A DNA stretch of 64,000 nt from contig JARUPZ010000018.1 of NCBI GenBank assembly GCA_031213475.1, positions 682,001 through 746,000 of the forward strand, read 5' to 3'. The notes beneath the pieces were generated by a model. The model ran no database searches. It was not told the DNA's origin and saw nothing but the letters and a program-made list of their open reading frames with translations. Within the stretch, counting starts at the first letter, position 1. Every line of letters begins with the position of its first letter. Below are positions 54,101 through 63,054 of the stretch, piece by piece. The stretch is from Nereocystis luetkeana (taxonomy: Eukaryota > Sar > Phaeophyceae > Laminariales > Laminariaceae). The position numbers and the translations under genes are program-made.

Positions 54101-56344
54101 GACCTAAATCAGCGTCATGGCATCAGCTACAACGACAGCTCGTGCACTAGGACGGTCATGACAGAGCTGCGTCAGGCGCAAATACCGTGCCAACAGCCGA
54201 GCGGCATCTCGCCCTACCGTTGATGGCGCGGTTTCAAACACTGCTAAATATTCACCAAGGCAGCCCTCATGTAGGAGCGGTCGCTGTACCAGAGTTTTTT
54301 ACCACCCGAATCTCTAGCGCCAGCTACTGCCCGCACTGTTACTGTAGCGCCGATAGGTTACGAGCGAACGTGGTGGTGGCGATTCAACGTCAATAAGGTC
54401 CTCCCCTTCACGAAAAGGGTGCTCTCAATTCAACGGAGAACGAAATCAGTATCATGGGCGGATGACGTATTACGGGCGGATAACCGTTATCCACCCATGA
54501 TACTGATTCGGTTCCCCGTTGAATTGGGAGTGCCGTTCTCGGAAAGAGGAGGACATGATTGATACGGAAACACCGTCACCAAGTTGGCTCAGAACCTGTC
54601 GGCGCTACAGCAGTAGTGCATGCAGTAGCTGTAGCTGGTGCTGCTGTACAGGTTTGGGTAATAAACACAGAGTGAACCAAAATAACCTCTCACAGCACAG
54701 ACCACAGGCGTCCAAGCTCCACGCTTCCTGCACTACTAATAGCGGTTGCAGGTCCAAGTATACCGCCTGTACCATACAGTACAAAACCCAAAATGGCACT
54801 CAGTATTCAGTATGTCATGGAAGCGAAGACTGGCACACAAGATGCTTCACTAAAAGTTAGTCTTCTAAACCCGATTCAACTACATTCTCCGACACTAAAC
54901 CTCGCTCTTGTCTCGATGATGTCAGGAATCTCGACGAGATTCCGATGAATTTTCGATTACAGCAGTATCCGAGCATCCCGGCATAGGCAGTTCGCAATGT
55001 TGCATTGCTCTTATCGTCTTGGCACGGTGTTTTGTAAGCCAACGTAGATTTTCAGATTGCAGTAATGGGGCGTGGGGGGAGGACGGTGTAGATCGAACCA
55101 GCGACCAGCGACCTCACTGCCTCATTCAGTACTGCTGTTCCAAAAACCACGTCCTGCCGTTGGCGTCACTGCTTGCTGTCATGGAAGCAAATGTGAAGAA
55201 GATGCACACCAAGCTGCACCGGAATACAACTGCTGCACGTAGTACTGCTGTTGTTGTATGCAAATGTACCAGGTATCAAATATCAGTATTCAACGTATTT
55301 CAACAGATGAATTCAACATCGGTGTGTCAAATCACTCGCAGTTAGAGTTGTAGCAGTGGGTGACGGGTGGTGGACGCTTATGGCGTTATTTGGGGGTTGG
55401 ACAGACATACAGCAGTACGCGACATATATCAAGAATTTGGTAATTTCGTAATTTCAGGCTGGAAAAGCTGTTTACGAAAGAATTTACAGCTATTACGGGG
55501 GGCCATAGTTAACAGGACCAAATATTGTTAGTAAAAATTGTTAAACATATAGGTTTTTATGTATACCATAGGTCCTGTTAACTATGGCCCCCCGTTATAA
55601 GCCTTTGTGCTCAGCGAGGACGCCACTCTAAACCCTATCTGTATGTACCTGATAATAGATTTCAAGAGCCTGTGCTCAACGTTGACATCGCCAAAAGAGG
55701 CGCCTTACCCAGAATGCGAGTAAAGACAGTCGTGTACTGCTGTGGAGCAGCAGCAGCAGCAGCAGTCGATTAAAATATCGAAATGGCTGCGCATACTGCT
55801 ATAATACTGCTTGTGTGTAATGCGCAACAAACATCCGACCGAGTTGCACGCTAGTGCCCGGTGCCCGGCGGGAAGCGGGATTACTTGGGTCGCGACGGAA
55901 TGATGAGCGAGAACACAAACAACTCTCGAGCGTTGCCTTCTTGCCTTCTTCGCCCTTTCCGAAAAAACTGCTGTGAGAGTGTTGCCTCGCGGTGGTGGAA
56001 GCTCCCTCCAAATACTGCTCTGCTACTGATTGTGGCATACCGTGCGACCAAGCTTCTTCCCAATCATAACAGATACTGGTACCTGGTAAGCATATTTGGA
56101 AGCTAACTCCAACCTTCGGCAACAGCAAGCCTGGTCGTGATATCTACGTACTCTCGTGTTACTGCTGCTGTTGTTACTGCTGTAGCGAAGTTATGATATC
56201 AAAGCCGAATGATCTCTGCTACGTACGAACCGCAGTGCAGCTTGCCTGTCATTTGTTTAGATTGAACCACGCCGTCCTTACCTTGGACAAAGCCTCTTGT
56301 GCGTTGCCCTGCAAGGAAGAGAACGGCTGAGCATCCTCCTGCAT
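48156..56344 (-). CDS. DYNLT1-like: Tctex1-type dynein light chain (DYNLT), complete
   Basis: Three exons: 56344-56282 (ATG), 53292-53169 and 48304-48156 (TGA), phases 0 and 1, total 111 residues against 113 for human DYNLT1. Exon 1 reads MQEDAQPFSSLQGNAQEALS. Exon 2 has LNGKQYSTSNVQEWTDAICS and GRFKYT, the family's helix and first strand. Exon 3 has ATCVLTQKAGGGLHVG and AACWEPAIDG, then ERWENETILAIVIVFG, matching the conserved C-terminal strands (VTC-x-MQKNGAGLH; RWENKTM-x-x-IV-x-FG). The protein dimerises on dynein intermediate chain and is found in cytoplasmic and axonemal dyneins. Introns are 2,989 and 4,864 bases, far larger than the coding sequence, and hold a MITE, a palindrome and a satellite. 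An acceptor-like ccttgcag inside exon 1 could mean the true start lies further upstream. Confidence 0.9.
48415..50100. repeat. 106-bp satellite array (about 16 units) in DYNLT intron 2
   Basis: Nearly identical 106-bp units run from about 48415 to 50100. Each contains TTCAGCGGGTGCTTACCAGT, CAGCAGTAGGCTACTGGTAT and CAGCAGTTGGCTACTACTAC. Through about 49300 most units alternate between GCGGGGTGCTACC and GCGAGGTGCTACC, partly coupled to ATCGCAG or ATCACAG, which makes a 212-bp higher-order repeat. The distal units are more uniform. Because 106 is not a multiple of three, the repeated ~77-codon open frames change frame each unit and are not genes. Confidence 0.95.
50850..52165. repeat. Large imperfect palindrome in DYNLT intron 2
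   Basis: The sequence folds about a centre near 51508. AGGTCCTCTT at 51491 faces AAGAGGACC at 51518. Further out, AGAGCTCCAGGAACCTCGGG faces its diverged complement near 51560-51585. GTCTAGAACTGTGT (51296) faces its complement near 51697. AAGCTGCGCGAG (50897) faces CTCGCGCAGCTC (52116). Arms are ~650 bases with substitutions and small indels. Remnant open frames occur on both arms in mirror orientation. This is an inverted duplication or foldback element. Confidence 0.85.
53575..53745 (+). repeat. Diverged direct repeat, copy 1
   Basis: It aligns with 54597-54790: GTCGGCGCTGCGGC/GTCGGCGCTACAGC, AACAGAGTGA/CACAGAGTGA, CTCTCACTGCACAGGCACAG/CTCTCACAGCACAGACCACAG, and TATAGTACGAAACCC/CATACAGTACAAAACCC. 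Both lie in DYNLT intron 1. Confidence 0.65.
54422..54530. repeat. Short hairpin element with ~46-bp arms
   Basis: CTCTCAATTCAACGGAGAAC through ATCATGGGCGGATGACG pairs with GTTATCCACCCATGATACTG through CCGTTGAATTGGGAG. The ~15-base centre contains ATTACGGGCGGATAA. It is a self-contained inverted repeat in DYNLT intron 1. Confidence 0.85.
54597..54795 (+). repeat. Diverged direct repeat, copy 2
   Basis: This is the second copy of the sequence at 53575-53745, about 1.02 kb downstream and somewhat longer through an insertion. Confidence 0.65.
55490..55599. mobile_element. Family A MITE (GTTAACAGG subtype) in DYNLT intron 1
   Basis: Left end CTATTACGGGGGGCCATAGT; right end TGTTAACTATGGCCCCCCGT. 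The middle AAATATTGTTAGTAAAAATT is close to the inner nested copy at 10882. Confidence 0.85.
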
Positions 56345-59300
56345 GTTCCCTATTGTAGAGAAAGCGTGTGCTGAATACTGAAGCACTATGAAGCAGCTTC
56401 CATTGCTTCCCATCTGCCTGTGGAGCATGGCCGAAGGTTTCCAAAAGAATAGTAGGCCTTGAATAGTAGGGAGCACAACTAACTTGGGTCCGGTAGAAGG
56501 GCTGGGCGGCGCCGCGGCCGGACCAAGCATCTGCCAGCCTAACTCATCGGATATCACGACGAGTATAGCACCCCACTGCTAGTGGTTTTCCAAATATGGG
56601 AGCCCTTGAAGCTATGAAGGGCCCGATCGGCGTGGCTTTCCTGACAATGATCAGCGTGTTATTGGTGAGAGCTATGTGACACAAGCAAGAACAATCTCCA
56701 CACGACGGACGCCGTCTGCTGTACTCACAGCTCACTGTCGCTGTACTCACTCGTAGCTGCCGGGTTTTGCTCTCTTGGTTCGGACCTGCCTGTACTAGAT
56801 TCCCTGTGTCTCAAACTCGTTGATCTCACGGCAACAAACAACCGTTTCGACTATTGATTTGATCGCCATCCCCTAGCGGAGTAATAGTAGTGCGGCAATG
56901 CGCTCGCGCGCTCGCGCAGCGCTTGGGCGTTTAGGCTATCTTCGTCTACGTAGGTTATCGAAATGATGAAACTATTGATATGAGAAATCGATACTTCCGA
57001 AGTACGAAGCTCTATCGTCTGTAGTCATTTTCCCCATGATGTGAACTGCTCTCATCGTTGGGCTTCGGACTTCGGACAAACCCACCGTTGAGCGTTGAGC
57101 ACAGCAGTAGTTCCTGTAGAACGAAACCGAGTCTCAACGCTATCTGAAACCGCTTCAGCCCAAAGCTGAGCAATCTCGTCGGTTCACCAAATGTCGAGGA
57201 CTACTGCTACCTGGTACACCTTATATGCAGCAGATTTCTCCCCGCTGTCAACCTTACCCTTCCCGCATACCGGCTGCACGATTACCGTAAGAATGCGAGC
57301 TATCGCACCCCCCTGGGCCGATTTTGAAAGCTCGATTGATCCACAACCGGCAGGGTGATGCACAAGAGGGTGGTTTTGGAAAAAATCTCGTTGAGAGTTT
57401 CGCTTAGGGTCGTTTCTAACGACCGAATGAAAGACAGTAGCAAACTTGCTATTTTGGCAAAAGTCTAAATTTCCAGAACTAGACAAGAAGTTGCCAAAAC
57501 CTTCTATCGTGAAACACTGCATATTTGGCAGTATTTGGCAACTGATCGCATCATAACGCCCTCAAATTTTATCGAAACCCCTTACAGCAGCAGCTGGCAA
57601 GTGTAAAATAACACGGGACAGTTGACGCCAGCTATCTTCCAATCAAAATAGCTGAAAGAACGCGAACGACGGGAGCCATCTTCCAATAAAATCGCTGTAT
57701 TAACCGGAACCAGAAATCACGCCGCACACTAACAAGGTGAAGAAAGACACAGCTCGCAGCTCGCACACCCACAGTTACGCGACGATTTACCTTCGATCTC
57801 GACATGTAATCCACCCATGGTCAACGAGCTTCGTACCGGGCTAGGCCAATGAGTGGAAATTATGGCCTCGGAGGTATCATTGGCATCCGTGGTCTAGGGG
57901 GCGAGAAGTTGGCCGCGGCGTCCTACGCTCTTCGTCAAAACTTTCAAAAAGTTCTGTTTTGTGCCAACGGAGAGGAATCGAGAGTTTTTGTCGTCTGTTT
58001 TCTACACACCAGCTGCCAAATACGTTTTACTAGACGCCTGGCCCACCCACGCCACATGTCACCGACCGAAGTGTGAGAACTGTGATACTAGTGTGGGTCG
58101 GAGCCTCTAATCAGCGCGCTTCATTCAGAGTTCGTGGCGTAATCGTTGGGTTTGTCGATCGATGTCAAACCTGAAAGTTGGTCGATTTCTTGGCGTCGGA
58201 GAGGGGTCGAGATTTTTTGTCGTCTGTCTTACACAGACCAGCGCCAACATGTTTTTTTATCAGACGCCTGGCCAGCCCACGCCACATGTCACCGACCGAA
58301 GTGTGAGCACTGTGACACTATGGTGGGTCGGAGACCTTAACCAGCGCATTACGTTCAGATTTCATGACGGTGTCGTTGGTTTTGTCGATCGATGTCTGCC
58401 GAGGACTCTCATAAAACTTGGCTTATGTCAACGGGAATGACTCCAGTGTCTGCCAGAACAGGGGTTTTATATACATTGCGCGGCGCGCAATTAAAGTCCG
58501 CGTGAGCTGTCCCGTGACGTTAAAAAAAATCCCAGCTAGCCGACGGCACGCCGACGCTCTGTATGGAGTAAAATGCTGTCGCAAAAAGGACTCCAGGCAC
58601 AGCCGGTGTACCTCAGAGGTCGGCAGTTTTTCCAGCCCGACCCCCCTGGGAAAAGCTGGGGCGGCTGCTTTTTGTGATTAGTTTCTATTAATAGCACCAG
58701 GACAAAACGACAACCATGTCGCATCCACACGGGGCTCACGGCCATTGTCGCCAACCCTATTGTCGCTGTTGCCAATGCCACCGCCGTGTATCCTCCGCAT
58801 CTCCCTCTATTACACCTGTTAGAGCGAGTCTAGCATGGGGCATGGTGGGGTGGTCGGGTTTGTACAACCTTGCGTTGGTATTATGGTGCTAAAACGAAAA
58901 TAAAATAGCAACTGAAACCTTTCCATAGACTTGCCAATGATGCAGACGGAAATATCCAGAAGAAAACTTTGGCAAGTTTTCAGCTATTTTGGCAGGTCGA
59001 AGATTCCATAAACTTCTTATTTTGGCAAGAAACTTGCCGAAAAGGTGTAGTTAGAAATGCCCCTCGGACGGGTTGGTCAGTTTTCTCAGCCTCTCGGTTG
59101 TAGAGCAGTCCGTTTTTTTGCAAATCAGCCTATTCATAGGAGGGTGCGATGACTCGCATCCTTACGGTAAGCACACTGCAGCTGCACTTTTACAACATGC
59201 CTCCCAACTCCCGACCCCCCTTCCGAAAAACTTGACGCACAAAACGTACCGCCTGTTTATATGCTCAGCTTAAACTAACCTACCCCCCCCCCCCCCCCAA

Positions 59301-59348
59301 CTCTGACTTCCCTTGTGACAAATCTTACACTTCTGCACGTGCGAGTAG
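56345..59348. other. Intergenic; duplicated segments, no confident gene
   Basis: DYNLT (-) reads away to the left and the acidic-protein gene (+) to the right, so both promoters may lie here. The interval holds a 230-bp tandem duplication (57960-58400) and two diverged inverted copies of a ~200-bp sequence (57290-57540 and 58960-59185). Confidence 0.5.
57960..58400 (+). repeat. 230-bp tandem duplication
   Basis: Two units share TTTTTGTCGTCTGT, GACGCCTGGCC, CCACGCCACATGTCACCGAC and TTTGTCGATCGATGTC. The invariant block GCCACATGTCACCGACCGAA recurs exactly 230 bases apart (58051 and 58281). The copies have diverged elsewhere. Confidence 0.85.
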
Positions 59349-60614
59349 ATCGTCGTGATTGTGGCGCTGTGTCGAAAACTCTGCTGCAAGCCGTCGGTGA
59401 ACTACACGATGGTAAACCACGGCCTGGACGAGGAGGAGATGGCTTTCAAGAAGTCCATGGAGGCGCAGAACGGGGACGACATCGACGAGCTCTTCAACTT
59501 TTCCGGACAGGACGAGCTGGAGTTCGACACCAACGACTTGGATAACTTAGAGATGCTCCAGGTGAACACATGTGTTGCACTGCGCGCCTTTGTTGGCAGG
59601 TGCACTAAAAACGCCTTGCTTTAGACATTGTGGGGCTTGGTCGAAATGAGCACCTCGCAGGGGCCTTTTGAGACACTCTGCCACGGGCTCCGTGGTCCTC
59701 TCTGAAGCCTGCAAATTATTTTTGAAAGCAGTCTGCGCTCCGAGCGTAAACGGCAGCGCTGGGGAAATTCCCACACCGGCCGGGACATCACTGGGTAATG
59801 ACACCGCCATCGAAGATCTATACGCCTTGAATTGGTTTTGGCAGAAAAGCCTGCATCTCTGCTCGCACTCAAGCACACCACGCGCAGAGGTACCTGATCA
59901 AGTCATGATACCGTCTGTTCTGTGGCCAGCTGCCCTTTGGCCCTCCTAGAGTTGGATAAAACCCTTTCTCTCTCTCTCTCCTCCCTATCTGCCTCCCCCC
60001 CTTCCCCCCCCCCCCCCCCCTCCGCCTCTTTCCCACACGCACATTTGTTCGCCTTCTCGCGTCCTACGGTTACACTTTGACTAGGTAAAGCGCAAGCCGT
60101 CCAAATACCTGGTACTGGTACTGATACCTGGTACTATTTTTCAACTGACGTTTCTCTTCCCGCCCTCCCCCCTCCCTCCCTCCCCCCTCCCTCCCTTCTT
60201 CCCTCCCTCCCTCCCCCCCTCTTCCCCACGCACCCACCCTCTACTCCCTCCCTCCCCCCCTCCCTACTTCCCTTCGCCCGCCTCAAGACCTACCGGTCAA
60301 ACCTGGAGGAAACGCCCGGCAGCCCCGGAAGGGCGGAAACTGGGCTCGGAAAGGACGACAGGAACGGAGTCGGCGGGGCGATCGGGCGCAGCAACGGGGC
60401 AGGAGGAGGAGGTGGGGCAGGGTCGGCGGCGACAATGATCGACACCGTAAGGGAGGCGGAAGATCTGGAGGCATTATTGGAGGGAGGGTACTCGGGAGGA
60501 GGCGGGGCGGGGGCGAAGCGAGGGGCAGGGGCGGGGGCGTCAGGAGGAAGGCACAACGGGCAGGACTACATGGGGGAGGCGGGGGGCTCGACGGAGGGGA
60601 ACGGTCGGGCATGA
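59349..60614 (+). CDS. Acidic, Gly-rich protein with hydrophobic N-terminus, unassigned
   Basis: Exons 59349-59561, 60085-60111 (27-nt microexon) and 60288-60614 (TGA) are all in phase 0. Exon 1 begins after a C/T tract and gtgcgagtag with IVVIVALCRKLCCKPSVNYT, which looks like the end of a membrane segment with a Cys/Lys juxtamembrane motif. It continues with an acidic helix (EEEMAFKKSMEAQNGDDID) and FNFSGQDELEFDTNDLDNLE. The microexon adds VKRKPSKYL. The last exon adds TYRSNLEETPGSP, then a Gly/Ala-rich tail with DTVREAEDLEALLEGGY. An upstream start exon at 59149-59166 (MTRILT, donor gtaagc) fits in phase but lies in a duplicated sequence. Alternatively translation starts at ATG 59409. The family is not recognised. 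Confidence 0.5.
59942..60287. repeat. CT/C-rich tracts in the intron around the microexon
   Basis: CTCT and poly-C runs at 59968-60035 and CCCTCC repeats at 60165-60280 form strong polypyrimidine tracts before the microexon and the last exon. Confidence 0.8.
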
Positions 60615-61137
60615 CGTTATTCGGCTCTATTGGTTTGTTCGACGTGCCTCCAGTTGTGGGCTGTATACACGTAGCGCGCGGGCTTACTCCTTCTTGTTTT
60701 CTTTTTTTTTTATTCTTGCTTTTGGTTCGCGATGTTTTTTTTTTTTTGGAGCATGCGACGCGATGGACGAACCCGACAAAGTAGATTGTCGCCGGGTTTT
60801 GGTTGGCATGAGTATTGGCCGTTGGATGCATACCTTGGGTGTGTTCAAATAGTTTTTTTAGTTGCTGGAGTTGAAGGGATTCCTGCTTGCCTCTATTGCA
60901 CGGGGCGAGGCGTCTGGCGTTGTACTGATGGGTCGTGTACTTGTTTTCCTACAGTAGTTTTGTTTTGGGGGGGGGGACTGGTTTCCGTGCAGAGTCATGC
61001 ATTTGCTGGCCGCTCAGGTTGTATTTTTCAGGTTTCAGTTGGTGATCAGTGTTTCTGCTTCTACTGGCATATAGCAGGCTTGTAAAAGTTCGGCAACCTT
61101 GCCGATGTTGCCGAGAGACCAGACCAGACTCGGCGGC

Positions 61138-61470
61138 TGTCTTGCAGTCTTTGAAAGCGGTTGTCTTCGATATACCTGGTAGGAATAACACTGGTTGTCT
61201 TGGAAAACAGTATAATAATAACTGGTGTCTGTCTTCGAAACACTACAATATATATATACAAATATACCGGTTGTCTCTGAAACAGCGTAACAAGGCTGGC
61301 GGTCTTCGAAACAACAATCATACAGCTTGTCTTCCAAACACTCTCTATTAATACTGTTGTTTGTCTTCGAAACAGTATACCGGCTGTCTTCGAAACAGTG
61401 TAACAAGGCTGGTTGTCTTCGAAACAGCAACACTGGTTTGTCTTTGAGACTAGCAACGCCGGTTGGATTA
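61138..61470. repeat. Degenerate ~29-bp array with GTTGTCTTCGAAACAG core
   Basis: About ten units share a core close to GGTTGTCTTCGAAACAG, often followed by TATA or TGTAACAAGG, with spacing varying from about 24 to 46 bases. The core contains the palindrome TTCGAA. Confidence 0.8.
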
Positions 61471-62185
61471 CTTGGTTTCTTTCTGTTGATAAAGCGGCAG
61501 CAGTAACAGCTGCAGTGTTATTTACGTACCTGGTACAGTTTTTCGAAAGAAAAAACGCGGGGTTAGATGCCGGAACTGAGGGAAGAAAAAACATTGTATT
61601 CGGTATAAAAATATCGAGAAAGTTAGTGCCTGGTATAGTAAGCAATAATTGCCCCTTCCTTGGCGGTCGTGTGCATTTGGGCATTATAAGGAGAGAAACG
61701 GGATGACACCTAAAGAAGTCCCCACCTTTTGTAGTGCGGTATATACACCTATAGAACTGGTGTGCACTCAATCAAGTACGACCCGCATAGAAGTGGCACA
61801 ACAGCCTGCGTCTACAGCAGCGAAGGATTTGCCCAATCGTGATTGCCCCCTTGACAAGACTACTTGGGAAAGAGAGTGGGACAACTTTTTAGCAGTACCG
61901 AAAAGGGGCTAACTTTACTGCAGCTGATAATGGAACGCAGGGCGGCGTGACCATCATGGCTCCGCCGTCTTTCTTCTCGCCAACACCACGGCAAGGCTAT
62001 ATACCTTTCACCCAAGACACATTTGTGTATTACCGGGGGGGGGGGGTGGACCTTGAGAGGGGGGAAAGTAGCAAAAAATTGTTCCTTGATACCTTGGTAA
62101 TATCTTGTTCATGTGACGGCTACAACATCGGCCAAACAAAAGAAGCCCAGGCTGTTGGATTTCGCCAAGCGTTTTTTTCTCTAAC

Positions 62186-62264
62186 CATTTCGGTGCTGCA
62201 GTCCCGTTTGGGGCACAAACCACTCAATCTCTAAGTAGTCCGTCTCCGAAACGGGACTGCAGTA
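62186..62264. mobile_element. Diverged family B element
   Basis: GCTGCAGTCCCGTTTGGGGC on the left pairs with CCGAAACGGGACTGCAGTAT on the right. The outer TTAACCC ends have been lost. Confidence 0.7.
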
Positions 62265-62407
62265 TATACTAAAAAGAAAGGCTCATGTAGGCAACCTGCA
62301 ACAATGGGAGTTGTACGAGACACGAGCAGCAGCGGCAGACGTTTGTGCCACTGCAGCGCGCTCACGCTAAAACGGCTGACCTAAGACCGATCATTTTTAT
62401 AACCAAC

Positions 62408-63054
62408 CTGGCCGAGGATATAATCCTCGTTTGTCCATTGACACCAAGTACCAGACGGTGAGTATTTTCCCGGCCAGAGAGGGGACCGTGATCGACGCTC
62501 TCCCTGGCTGGGTCCCAAAACACCGTTCGCGCGTTGCTATATACATGTCGAGCTCCCACGGCGGTGGCACCTGCCCCGGGACGCATTCAGAGCGTGCGAG
62601 GTGGTTGGGAGAGCACGAGGAACCGGGAAAGGTTCTCGAGAGTACCGCGAGAAGCCTACACCCCGGTTCTCTCAGCGAAACCGTCAGAAAAGTAAGGGTA
62701 AAGTGGGTACAAACGTACGTTGCCTGCCACCATGATGGCGCCATTAATCCAGTGCCGGGCATCAGCTGGAAGGAGAATCGAAGTCGACACAAGGACTTAC
62801 TAATGTATCGATGATTCAACTCGGCAGATCTATAACCATCCACACGCGTAGTTACCTTTCACACTAAAATTTCCGTTGGATCTTCTGTGGCGAGGAGCTC
62901 TTGACGCGCTCGTAATCGCTGTGTGCTGTCCTTGAGGTCGCCGAGGCCGGTTGCCCATGTAGTGAAGAGGGCCAAGGGTTGGCCAATCAAAGAGCTTCGC
63001 TTTAGAAAGAGAGAGTAGAACAACCAGGAAAATGAGGCTACGAAGCCTTAACAT
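62408..63054 (-). CDS. Signal-peptide protein, first two exons, unassigned
   Basis: Exon 1 (63054-62856) begins MLRLRSLIFLVVLLSLSKA, a classic signal peptide. It continues with LFDWPTLGPLHYMGNRPRRP and a basic Ser/Arg-rich stretch, ending in phase 1 at gtaact. Exon 2 (62570-62408) opens after cccggggcag with the two bases needed. It reads ATAVGARHVYSNARTVFWDP, then ESVDHGPLSGRENTHRLVLG and NGQTRIISSA, leaving phase 2 at gttggt. The following exon was not found. The protein probably enters the secretory pathway. The VFWDP…SG…HRLVLG portion looks like a folded beta-rich domain but I cannot name it. A finer splitting of exon 2 would need a 34-base intron and was rejected. Confidence 0.5.

Larger units (their letters stand above)
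60615..62407. other. No gene resolved; TTCGAA-motif repeat array and family B relic
   Basis: The 3' flanks of the 59-60 kb gene (+) and remaining exons of the 62-63 kb gene (-) should lie here. The unresolved minus exons must start in phase 2; several acceptor candidates exist (62345-62185) but none is convincing. Confidence 0.45.

Noticed and set aside
61138-61470. CRISPR-like array
   Set aside because: Spacing is irregular, the repeat core is diverged, and the context is eukaryotic nuclear DNA without cas genes.
62537-62655. An extra exon 62655-62571 between the two exons of the signal-peptide gene
   Set aside because: Phases fit, but it would require a 34-base intron, far shorter than any other here; the simpler two-exon reading also fits.
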